Positions 25,101 to 35,516 of a DNA stretch of 64,000 nucleotides are shown here, piece by piece. Under the pieces are notes generated by a model. That model did no database searches, was not told where the DNA came from, and saw nothing but the letters and a program-made list of their open reading frames with translations. This DNA comes from Auriscalpium vulgare. Taxonomy: Eukaryota; Basidiomycota; Agaricomycetes; Russulales; Auriscalpiaceae. Each line of letters begins with the position of its first letter. The stretch's first letter is position 1. The DNA lies in assembly GCA_019915015.1 (NCBI GenBank), contig JAHBBC010000011.1:744001-808000 (forward strand), written 5' to 3'. The position numbers and the translations under genes are program-made.

Positions 25101-26064
25101 TCGAGGTCAACGTCCCCCAGCCAACAGGCGCGGATGTACCGCGAGACGCGGCCTTCCCTGTGGTATGTGTGGCTGCCTTACGTGTATGAAACACCCTCGC
25201 TCATTCCTTCGCATCCAGGGCCTCATGCGACCACTGCGGACGCGGCTGCCACGGTGTCCGGCTTCTCTGTCTAGACTGCGTGAGACCATCCGGTCTTGAC
25301 TTCGACACCGTCGACCTATGCGGAAGGGATGAATGTCTTTCCGCCCGCATTTCCGGAATCGAAGGGCTCGATCCGCCGCATGAGCCGACCCATCGCTTGC
25401 TCAAGGTCCGAACTGTCATCCTCGTCCAAGAGTTCGGACAGTACTATCGCGAAGCATATGCAGCTTGGGACAAGGTTGGGGAGACCTGCACAAAGCTCGC
25501 GATCGTTTCGAAGACCAGATTTGAGAACAAGAATAACGGCAAAACGGTCGCTTACAAACCCCTGGGGGGCGAGGACGCCCCATCGCCTATCTCCCCAGTG
25601 TCTTTCCGGTCGTCAGTCATCACGTTCCGTGATTTCTATATCCCGCTCTGCGCCCAGTGCGAGAAACCTGTTGGCCTGCCTTGCTGGTACTGCACAAGAT
25701 GCAAAGGTTCGTCATTCCATTGCGTAGTGAGCTATGGCACGTTGGCGCTAATCATGATTGACTCTTCTTTCGCCCAGAGGATCTCTTCCTTTGCGACCCT
25801 TGCGACTCCACAACCGTTGGAGTGCGTATCCGACGCAAGTCAGGGTTGCACACGGCGGACCATGCTCTCATACGGTGTCAAGAGCCAAGGGATGACCTCG
25901 TCGAGGAATGCACCATCGAACAAAGATTGACTGGTATGGAGACACAGATGGAAGAGCTGCGGGCTGGTTTGCAAAGAGTTTCAGGGAGCTTACAGCAGAT
26001 CCTTCAGCGCCTAGTAGAGCCGGACCATGAGCCCGGCGACCATCTCGGTAACGGCATACTGTAA
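22162..26064 (+). CDS. EF-hand and ZZ zinc-finger protein with helical N-terminal domain
   Basis: Large multi-exon gene (about 15 exons, roughly 900 residues) of unknown function. Order: Ser/Pro-rich disordered start (SPSPASSPGMRPQTP); a helical block with VDQIAVAKGFVEHLDIFWD, GALKEVSKLHPLLE and EETRRDNDKKITALYVHMSD; a coiled-coil stretch (EEIKEQLKRNSEEALQHNL, KLEVQKQQIVDEV); one canonical EF-hand loop D-D-D-A-S-G-F-I-T-A-I-E; a long helical region; and a C-terminal ZZ finger with CAQC, CTRC, CDPC and HTADH. A final short coiled coil (MEELRAGLQRVSGSLQQIL) ends the protein. The helical N-terminal block resembles, from memory, segments found in Agaricomycete NLR/WD40-type proteins; this is inference. 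Start taken as the ATG at 22162. Several internal exon borders are provisional. Confidence 0.8.
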
Positions 26065-26701
26065 CGCAAACGTTGCGATGACCGCATAATTATTTTCCCC
26101 CAGTTTGCCTCATTTGCACACTGTTCACAGAAGACAGAGATTTATTTGTCTGATCCCGCCAGATCAGAACTTTAGCGTTCACGAACCCGGGCAATATCCG
26201 TCGCGATGAAAACGTCCGCATTGGTGCTAGACGTCGCTAAGCGAAGCCTGCCTGGTTGAGCCCGTGCCGTCGACTTAGGTCTCGGAATCGCGGTCACTCG
26301 CCCTGATGACCCTCACTCGCCCCGATGACCCTCTTCACTTTATGATTCTGTAAATGCACAGTTGACATAGTCTCCTGAGTATGGACATTCAAAACTTTGC
26401 AGGAATCATCTACCGGTTAACGCGCGTTCGCGGCGCCATCCGGTTGCCGTCAGCTCCCATCGGCAACTCCCTAAGTATAGGTTCGCATTGAATTCCATTT
26501 CCATTTCGCTTCGTTCACGCAATAGCCGCCTTCGGAGGCAATCCGAAATCGAAGCTCTCGCGAATCAGCAGCCGCCGCCCCACGACACAAAATTTGGCCT
26601 CTGCATGCCATGGCACATCCGACTCTACCCTTCCCTCTTTCTCCGTCCACCTTGAGTCCACACCCGCGCGTGAGCCGGTCTACAGCTTACTCCTCTCAAG
26701 A
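26065..26701. other. Intergenic region with a 19-bp tandem repeat
   Basis: No gene seen. A 19-bp unit beginning TCACTCGCCC is repeated in tandem at 26294-26312 and 26313-26331 with about one mismatch. The right part is the promoter of the first DUF6534 gene. Confidence 0.5.
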
Positions 26702-28863
26702 ATGACAGCAGCAAACGGACTTCCTGCTCTTGATTCTACGTGAATCCTCCCTCCATCGGTGTTGGCAATTGGCACGCGCTAATGATCCTTAGGATGGGCG
26801 GGTTGTACATTGGCATACTGGTGGCAGCAGCGTGAGTAATTGACGAATGTTTCCATTCGCCTTGTTGAAGGCATGTACACTTGGATTTCAGACTTTGGGG
26901 AGGTGAGCCTTAGACTCGCCACAAATGCTCCAGCTCTTGTCACGCCCCACTCACTCTTTCAACAGTAACTGCACTGCAAACGTGGTTTTATTACCGCGAA
27001 TACACAAAAGACCCATGGTATTTGAAACTGCTCGTGCGTAATGCAATCATGGCGACTCCTCGAGGCTCGCGCAGCTCCTGATTGGGAACGCAGGTCGGTG
27101 CCGTGTTCCTCTTGGATACTGTTCACCAAGTATTCATCTCACACACTGGTGAGCGTTCCCTCAGTGGCTGTTGGAGGACCTTCTTGACGACTTTCAAGGC
27201 TATATGTATTTCGTGACACACTACTTTGATCCTCAATATCTCGCGAAAGTGCCATGGTTAGTGATATGTCTCTATATGCAGCCACCCATATCGAATGCTC
27301 AAACGCAAAGTCTACAGGAGCATCCTGGTGAGCTTCGCGACCGTCCTGAATGTCTTCGCGTTTATTTACCTCGTTCTCAGGCGGAGGTTATGGTGGCGGT
27401 TCGTCCCTTGACCTTTGAATGTATATTTGTGCTGAGATCGAGTTCACAAAGGGCTTCATCGCTTTACTGGTTCAGATGTGAGCTCTCTTCATCTGCTATG
27501 GCTTGTCTGAGCTCTTACACGATTCCAACCCGTCAGCTTCTTTGTTCATCGTATCTTTATATGTACGTTTGACGAAAGTTCAAGGGATTGTGAGATCGGA
27601 TACTCACTTCTCTGTAGTGAGCGAGAAGAACATATATTTGACAGCCGGAGTTGTATGCCGAATTATCCTTGTTTTGTCATCTACTGACAGGAGACACATA
27701 GGCCGCCTTGGTATGCGCTCAATTCGGTACGTGCGAAGAGGCTACGTTACCCATTTATCAGACTTATACATGATCTAGGTGTCACCTCTGGTGCGTATGA
27801 CCTCCAAGACGCTGTGACGCTTCAACTGATGACTCGACCGGATAGCATACTGCGGGAAAGCGTAAGTCATTTCTAAGTCATCTCTCCTTGTGTACTTAAT
27901 CCCCGGCTTACCGCCTCTCAGTTTCTCCATGTCTACGTACGCAGAAATTGGGACCATCAAGGTGTGTTAACTTTGGGAACAATCTCGTTCACTGACTGAT
28001 GTGTCGGTGGAGGGGTTGTCCATGGGGATCAACGGCACAACAGCGGCGTCAGATCTAGTGATCGCTTTGGTTCTGTGCGGTCTACTGCATACGTCGCGGA
28101 CGGGCTTCAAAAAGCGAGTCATTGACTTCTTTCCACTACACATCCGACTGACTTCTGGTGCACATGCAGCTCCGACACACTCATTAACAAATTAGTAATT
28201 GAAAAATGCACCGAGTACCTCTGTTGCTGATACATTCTTTTGTAGATTATTTTCACCATGAACACTGGTCTGCTTACGAGGTACATCTGCGAATGACAAA
28301 GAGTACAATACGAACTAACGTGTTCATCAGCATCGACGCCATCTTTTCCCTCGCTACCGTAAGTCTGCATCATCGGCCAGCGGCGTTGTCCTGAAATAAT
28401 GCAGATCGCAGCACTGCCAGACAAATTCATCTACATCGGCTTCTTCTTTGCGCTCAGTCGTCGTACGCTCCCCTTTGTTGGTTTCACGCTTCGTCTCACG
28501 TCCATCTAGTATATTCCAATTCCCTGTTGGCGACGTTGAATGCTCGTGCTCGCTTTCGGAACGACTCCTCACATGGCAATTCGTCTTTCGCATTGTCTAT
28601 CAGTGACAGACCCGGTGTTCGTCCATTGGTGAGTTCGAGAAGATGTCTCTCCAAGGCTGGCTCGACTTGAACTTCGTTCTCAGCATTCACAGCCAAACAA
28701 CATCACTATCAGGATCGACACAACGAAGGAATTTAACCACGATCGCGACGGCGATGATGTATGTAATTATCTCTTCTACTGTTGCATCGCTCATCCTTCA
28801 GCAGACGGCAAGCGATCGCAAGCTCTGAGCGAGACGACCCACTTCTCTTCAGATGACCTCTAG
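26702..28863 (+). CDS. DUF6534 polytopic membrane protein, copy 1
   Basis: Predicted seven-helix membrane protein of the fungal DUF6534 family; function unknown. Assembly from about 17 tiny exons gives MTAANGLPALDST, MGGLYIGILVAAALWGVTAL, QTWYYREYTKDPWYLKLL, VGAVFLLDTVHQVFISHTG, ... GLSMGINGTTAASDLVIAL, LLHTSRTGFKNSDTLINKL, ALPDKFIYIGFFFALSRLYS and NSLLATLNARARFR. The last segments are the DUF6534 domain signature. Very small exons lie at 26892-26902 (11 nt), 27318-27327 (10 nt), 27779-27790 (12 nt) and 27846-27861 (16 nt). The intron 28114-28169 uses a GC donor. The paralog at 30433-32609 shares this layout. The cytosolic tail ends DDL; it runs past the point where the paralog stops. Confidence 0.85.
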
Positions 28864-28980
28864 TCACGACTTCGACAATACGCAGTACTTTCCTTGGCTT
28901 CATCATCTCGTACGAGCCTGATTTAGCGTAATCATTGCTAGACGAAATATCGCAGAATGCCGACACCTTCGTGGTACTTG
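28864..28980. other. Short spacer between DUF6534 copy 1 and the P450 relic
   Basis: Only about 120 bp separate the two, compared with 600 bp plus most of a P450 gene in the intact unit downstream. The body of the first P450 is therefore deleted. Confidence 0.6.
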
Positions 28981-29170
28981 CGCGTGGTTATTTGTGCCCG
29001 GTCTTCTCGTGGCCTCGGATGTGGGCATCGATAGCCGTCTTTGACGTCGAGCGGAAGGTCGTCGATAGCGTCGAGATTCTACGTACACAGATGGCATCCT
29101 CATCCATCCCGACCACTTCGAGTGTACCATCAAGCCTCGCTCAACTAAGGCGGATGCACTTGCTCACTGA
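28981..29170 (+). pseudogene. Cytochrome P450 3'-exon relic
   Basis: Aligns with the last exon of the intact P450 at about 34913-35125. Shared stretches encode the Cys-Pro after the heme-ligand loop, WASI, AVFDVERKVV, HPDHFEC, KPRSTKADALAH and the stop. Relative to the intact gene, one base is missing just after the Cys-Pro codons, several codons are gone before AVFDVERK, and the frame shifts again before HPDHFEC. No P450 sequence precedes it. It is therefore a non-functional leftover from duplication of the DUF6534-P450 unit. Confidence 0.85.
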
Positions 29171-30432
29171 CGAGATGCACGGTGTCCGATGCTGCGATGC
29201 CGCCTTGCACGTACGCCAAGTCATGACTGCCAGTGCGTTACAGGATCGAGAGTAGAGTGATATCTGAGTTCAAGTGAGGTACTAATAGTACCTTGGTAAA
29301 CTCAGCAAATTCTGTCGATCTTCTCGCAGGTCTCACTGGAGTCTGGAAACGTGAAACGTCCGATGAATTATACCAACTACGCTACATAAGCAGCTCAGGA
29401 TACACCTCGTTGGTACGTAGTATACTAGAAGATGGTGACAACAACACCGGAAAGCCTCGTCAAGGTGACGGTAATGAAGATGAAAGAACCGATAGTTCAT
29501 GATCAGTCTCACCCCGGATTTCTCTCAGGGCGGTAAGCGCCTCGACGACGGAGGAGTTCGCTGCAAATGGCAGTTCACGCGCCGTACGAAGATCACGTGG
29601 ACAACTGCCCGGCGGGCCGGCAGCCGATGACCGCCGGCAGCGCGCGCCGCGGCTACGTTCGAAACCTTCATCTTCAAATCTTCCGAAACGACGAACATGA
29701 GGCTTCTTTCTCTTAAGAGCCATGTCTCTTTTCTTCGGGTCTTCTTTGATTGGTGCTGAGTCCGGGACAGCCTCCCTCGACTTACAGCCATCCGAACAAT
29801 ATATCCTGGATCGCGACGACAACAGTTCCAGCTGGCGAAACATGCTTGGCGAGACAGGTAGTCTCCCACGTACCTCCACCTGATGGCTTCAATATAATTG
29901 AGACACTAAGCGACAAGTCGCTGAGTTGGGGTCTTATAAGGGTTAGCAGAGGTTAGCAGGCATAGTTTCGTCTTCCATTGGCTGGTCAACGCTAAATTAT
30001 GGGTGTCAGGGTCGACCGATCTGAGACTGAGCCCGTCCGCCGCATCGTTGGCGTATCGTAGTCGTATCGTGTGACTTCGTGTGTTGCATCCCTATGGACC
30101 GGGACCCTTCCCGACCGGTCGCTCCACTAGTCGCCACATCGGTTGGTTTGAATCTGCGCAGATATCTACCCGATCATTTTACTCGTCATTAGATCGCCGA
30201 CAGCATGCGGACCTTCGGTTGCTGGCGCTGGCGGCTGAGAGACTGGGCTTTTCGGCAGTGAAGGAAGTGGGGCAGTAACCTTATGCTCGCTGGCAATATT
30301 AGGCTCCGTGCTTTCCATGACCCTTCGGCTCCCTTATCCCCACTTCCTCTCCGTCTCTCAAGGGTTCCTGTCCATTTTTGAAGGTTCTCCCTCTGCCCGT
30401 GAGCAAGCCATTCGGTTTATTGCTCCGCAAAA
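29171..30432. other. Intergenic region upstream of DUF6534 copy 2
   Basis: No gene recognised. Weak open frames on both strands lack domains. The right end is the promoter of the second DUF6534 gene. Confidence 0.45.
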
Positions 30433-32609
30433 ATGTCTGCAACTGGCGTACCTGCACTCGACGCAACGTGGGTTTTTCGACGAACTAATTCGCGAGTCGC
30501 GCTCATGTGCTCGACTGCTCATGTGCTCGACTACTTACAGCATGGGCGGCTTGTATATCGGTATAATCGTAGGCGCGACGTAAGTTCCCTTGCTTCCAAC
30601 TCCTTCCGTTCGCCTCATTGAAGCCGCACATACATCTAGACTGTGGGGCAGTAAGTTGCTTGCCATGACTGCTTGTAGTATCGGCCGCCGACTCCTTTGA
30701 CACTAGTCACTGCTCTGCAAACGTGGTATTATTACCGCGAGTACCCAAACGACCCTTGGCATTTTCAGCTGCTCGTGCGTATCCGGTCACGACGATTCAT
30801 TGAATGATTTTCAATGAGTATAGGTCGGTCTTGTGTTTACCTTGGATACCGTTCACCAAATCTTTATCTCTCACACCGGTGAGTATCCTGTGTGCTTTTC
30901 CGGGACCGTACTGATGAAGGGCAGGCTATTCGTATCTCGTATCGAACTTCTTCAACCCGGCGTATCTTGAGCATGTGACATGGCAAGTGGCCCCCACTGG
31001 ACGATCAACTTAATTGCTCACACCCATCACCCACAGGAGCATTTTGGTGAGCTCCGTGGCCATTGACATGCGTACATGCTCACATCGTCTCTCAGGCTGA
31101 GGTTTTGATCTCGGTATGTCACATCAACGTGGAAGCCGTCTGTTCCTGAGATTCTATCTTCTCAGGGAGTGGTCGCCGTGCTTGTTCAAAGGTAAGCTTG
31201 CGTTTTGTACAATCGTGCCAGCTCTCACAAGCCACCCACACTTCCAGCTTCTTCGTTGGCCGCATCTACACATGTGAGATCGATGAATCTCCTATACTGT
31301 TTATCGGAAGACTCACCCGAATACAGTGAGCAAGAAGAATCTCTATGTGACTGGCGTCGTCGTAGGTCAATTCACCCTGTTTGCATCTTCTGTGTTCATC
31401 TTTTGCCTAGGTCATTTTGATGCTCGCTCAATTCGGTACGTTTCATGAAGCTAAGCAAGGGGACATTATGACCCATTCGTTGGTGCTTTGCATCATATAG
31501 GCGTAACTTTAGGTGCGCATACCCTCCCCATGAGACCGAGTATATCTGACAACTTTCGACAATGCAGCGTACTGCAGTAAAGCGTAAGGAATATCACGCA
31601 CCGCATACCAACTGAGCTTAGCAGGCACCCTCTCTTCCCCAGTTTCACCATGTCTACTTACACCCAGATTGCGACCATTAAGGTGCGTACGGGTGTTGGC
31701 GCGCGACACTTCGACTGGCTGATATTCGTGAAGGGGTTGTCTATGGCGATAAACGGCACAACAGCGGCTACGGATCTAGCGATCGCTGTTGTTCTATGTA
31801 GTCTGTTGCATAAATCGCGGACAGGTTTCAGACGGCGAGTCGCTTCGCTTTCGTCTTCCAGCCGCTTTTGTAACTAATCGCGCGGAAATGTAGGTCTGAC
31901 ACGCTCATTAACAAATTGGTGAAGGAGAACGCCTTTACAAACTCGTCTCCTGCTGACCGTTTCGTAGATAATTTTCACTGTCAATACTGGTCTGCTCACC
32001 AGGTACGTCTGCTCGCAACAACGACGCCATTATATTTGTCTGACACTGTCGACAGCCTGGACGCCATCTGCTCCCTCGCTACGGTAAGGTTACCATCAGG
32101 TTCTCCGCCCAGAGGTGTCTAATTGTTATGATGCAGATCGCGGCTCTGCCCGACAAGTTTGTTTACATTAGCTTCTTCTTCGCCCTCAGCCGCCGTAAGT
32201 CACCCCCGAGTCCCGCTTTTCAATTTCGTGACAATCTCACCCTGCATGCCAGTGTATGCCAACTCCTTACTTGCGACGCTCAATGCCCGTGCCCGCTTCC
32301 GCGGCGACAGTGAAGTCACGTCTTCGATCTCGTTGTCCGCTATCAACAACGTCCGACCTGGTGCTGTCCTGGAGTCCGTTCATGCACATGCAATGGGCGT
32401 CGTGAGTCCGACAGGCGGTAGTCGCCGGACTGAGTTAAACTTGAGGTTGTTTTCAGCGTTCACAGTCAAATAATATCGCGATCAGGATTGATACGACGAA
32501 GCAATTCAACAGCGATCGGGACGGCGAGGATGTATGTGACCTCGCCTTTCATGTTTTCCCTCGTGCACAGCTGAGTCTCCGACAGATGACAGACGATCGC
32601 AAGCTCTGA
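30433..32609 (+). CDS. DUF6534 polytopic membrane protein, copy 2
   Basis: Tandem paralog of the gene at 26702-28863, with the same exon layout and family signature. It reads MSATGVPALDAT, MGGLYIGIIVGATLWGITAL, QTWYYREYPNDPWHFQLL, ... GLSMAINGTTAATDLAIAV, LLHKSRTGFRRSDTLINKL, ALPDKFVYISFFFALSRL and NSLLATLNARARFRGDS. The C-terminal tail is acidic and ends MTDDRKL. Tiny exons sit at 30640-30650 (11 nt), 31037-31046 (10 nt) and 31501-31512 (12 nt), matching those of copy 1. Intron 31835-31893 again has a GC donor. It is followed by a complete P450, so this is the intact version of the duplicated unit. Function unknown; seven hydrophobic segments suggest a membrane sensor or carrier, but that is speculation. 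Confidence 0.85.
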
Positions 32610-33212
32610 AATTCATGGGGTCGATAATTTAGATATACTGTATTTAAATTCACGGCAGTGTAATGGATCGGCGCTATGCAGATGAGCGTGACCCCGCGAC
32701 GCTGTGGAGCTTGCAAATTGAACTGATGGTAAAGTACGGTAAAGAATGTCATGCATCATGGTCCGAGTTGGAGAAACGGGGTCCTCGCGGTATCGCTGGG
32801 AAGATCTATACATCCGGCGAAGGCGCTCGGTATTCATTTTCATAACCAATTATGCAAGACGCTCAGGCTACAACCTCCTAGAGCTCCAACACTTCACATG
32901 TTTGCCGTTCTTTCTTTACGCCGACGAGATCCTGGCGGGCGCGGTTGCTAGCAACGACCCTCGGCGTCGGGCTCAGCGACGGCGCCGGAAGCTTCCAATC
33001 CATGTTGCCCTGTGGCCACCGAGCTTCTCATGCGAAGCACGGACAGACGCATTGGTAATTCGCCAAGGGAGCTTGTGCCTACCTGCAAGACAGCTTCTCT
33101 CTGCCCTGCCGGGATGGCACTGCACGCGAGCTGATGCAGCGGTATGTAAGAGTATGTAAATCGCAGCCTGCCTAGCAGGAGCAATTTGTCCCTGCTCTTT
33201 ACCGTGCTCACC
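32610..33212. other. Intergenic region between DUF6534 copy 2 and P450
   Basis: No gene recognised; small open frames only. Presumed P450 promoter at the right end. Confidence 0.45.
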
Positions 33213-35125
33213 ATGTCCATTTCTGCATTAGACATCATCCTGGCAGGCGCAGCCCTGTGGCTGCTCAAACTGGTTCTATCCAAGAAGCCAGCAGGCCGCC
33301 TTCCCCCTGGTCCCCCCGGGCTCCCCCTCCTTGCCAACATCTTCGATCTGCCGCAGAAAGAGCAGTGGAAGACATTCACAGAATGGGGACGCAAGTACGG
33401 TGCGTCGCCACACTGGATATCGACCGTTACGTCGCTCATCGTTTCGCGCAGGGCCTATCACACACGTTAGCGCCCTCGGCCAGTCGGTCGTCGTGGTCAA
33501 CGACGTGAACGCCGCCTCGGAGATGCTGGACAAGAAGAGCACAATTTACTCTGACCGCCCCGTCCTGGTGATGGGCGGTGAGCTGACTGGGTGGAAAGAC
33601 ACGCTCGCTCTCACGCGGTACGGCGACCGCTTCAAGGAGTACCGGAAGTACATGCACAGCGTCATGGGCTCGCGTACCAACATCGAGAAGACGCACGGGT
33701 TGTTTGAGACTGAGGCCCTCGAGTTCCTGAAGCGTGTCCTTCGGAAACCCCAAGATCTCGCGGAAAATATACGGAAGTACGCGTTAATTGCTTGGGGCCC
33801 GATTCTTCACCACTCACACTGAGCTGTACTAGAACCGCTGGTGCCATCATCCTGCAGATAACGTACGGATACAAGCCCAAGGAGGAGAACGACGACTTCG
33901 TGGACCTGGTAGATGTTGCCATCCATCAGTTCTCAGAGATCACCGAGCCCAATGCATACCTCGTCGATCTCTTCCCCCCACGTCTGTCTCATTCCCTCTG
34001 CTTCCTGCGCGCTGGAATTTTGACCCACACGGCGATAGTTCAATATGTGCCCAGCTGGTTCCCCGGTGCGACCTTCAAGAAGACTGCGCAGAGCTACTAC
34101 CAGACGTTGCAGGATATGGCGGAGCAGCCGATGAACTTCGTGCGAAAGCAGATTGTCGGTCTCCCTTCTATATAGTCATATCCATACCATCTCTGACTGA
34201 GCCTCAGGCTGCAGGCGAAGCTCCGCCTTCGCTCGTCGCCAATCTCCTGGACAGGCAGAACACAAGTGATCAGGAGCGCAACATCAAGTGGGCAGCAGCG
34301 TCGATGTACAGCGGCGGCGCCGACACTGTAAGTCCATGCGCTCCCACTGGCTGAGCTCAACGCTCGTACTTAGCGAGCGCTCTACCCAGACTGTCTCGGC
34401 ACTGTACTCTTTCTACCTCGCCTTGACCATCTACCCGGAAGCCCAGCGCAAAGCGCAAGCCGAGATCGACGCTGTGGTTGGCTCCGACCGCCTGCCGACA
34501 TTCGCAGATCGCGCGAGCCTCCCGTACGTTGAGGCGCTCGTCAACGAGGTCCTGCGCTGGGGCACCGTCGCGCCGCTCGGTCTCCCACACACGGTCACCC
34601 AGGACGACATCCACGACGGCTACTTCATTGAGAAAGGCACGATCGTCTTCGCCAACATCAAGTCAGCCCCCCGATCTCCATCTTGTTCGAATAATAGGCG
34701 CTGACAGACTTTGTGATAGGGGCATGCTGCACAACCCGGATGTGTACCCGGATCCATGGGACTTCAAACCCGAGCGCTTCATTGCGAGCGAGGACAAACC
34801 CGCGGAACAAGATCCCCGGGCATGTTGTTTCGGCTTTGGACGCAGGTCAGTGTCAGCCACCCTCCCAGCAGCTATCTATGTGGGCTGACGCCTTCGCCCT
34901 ACTTCCTACAGGATTTGCCCAGGTCTTCTCCTGGCCGACGCTACCGTCTGGGCCTCAATTGTTATGTCACTCGCTGTATTCGACGTCGAGCGGAAGGTCG
35001 TCAACGGCGTCGAGATCATCCCAGAGCCGAAGTACTCGGACGGCATCATTAGCCATCCCGAGCACTTTGAGTGTGTCGTCAAGCCTCGCTCAGCCAAGAC
35101 GGAGGCGCTGATTCTGGCGCACTGA
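33213..35125 (+). CDS. Cytochrome P450 monooxygenase
   Basis: ER-anchored heme-thiolate monooxygenase of the type expanded in Agaricomycetes, often named O-methylsterigmatocystin oxidoreductase-like. In order: N-terminal membrane anchor (ISALDIILAGAALWLLKLVL), proline hinge RLPPGPPGLPLLAN, I-helix oxygen-binding SGGADT, K-helix E-x-x-R (NEVLRW), PERF motif (FKPERF), and the heme loop FGFGRRICPG with the cysteine ligand, the last split by an intron. It ends KTEALILAH. About nine short introns. Start is the ATG at 33213; an upstream in-frame start is not needed. Length about 510 residues is normal. Substrate unknown. The pairing with the DUF6534 gene was duplicated as a unit. Confidence 0.92.
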
Positions 35126-35516
35126 TGTGTGTTAAACTTAGCTGAATAACATGCTTTCCCATCCATCTCTCATTTACTGCACACTTGATATTGCACACAT
35201 CTTTCCTTACTCCCACAGATCACTTTGTTTTGCCGTTGCTCGTCCCCGCGGACACGTCTAATACACAGATACAACTGAGCATGTCTGACAATATCCTCTA
35301 AAGCCGGTCCCGGATGAGGAACCATACTAGGACTTTGACAAGATGACGCGACCGATGTGATGGAAGACTTTCGCTTGTGCATCGCACCAGAAACAGAAAC
35401 TCAACATCGGAAGTACATTTAATGACTCATGTTGCTCTGCAGTACACCTTTTTCCCTTTGCCTACACTTTGACTGCTAGATATCCTACACCTACAGGCAA
35501 CAAACAACCTGGGCAC
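35126..35516. other. Convergent intergenic region
   Basis: Lies between the 3' ends of the P450 and glutamate decarboxylase genes. No gene seen. Confidence 0.45.

Noticed and set aside
22162..26064. Calling the EF-hand/ZZ gene an NLR
   Set aside because: No NACHT/NB-ARC P-loop or repeat domain is visible; only the N-terminal helical block is reminiscent.
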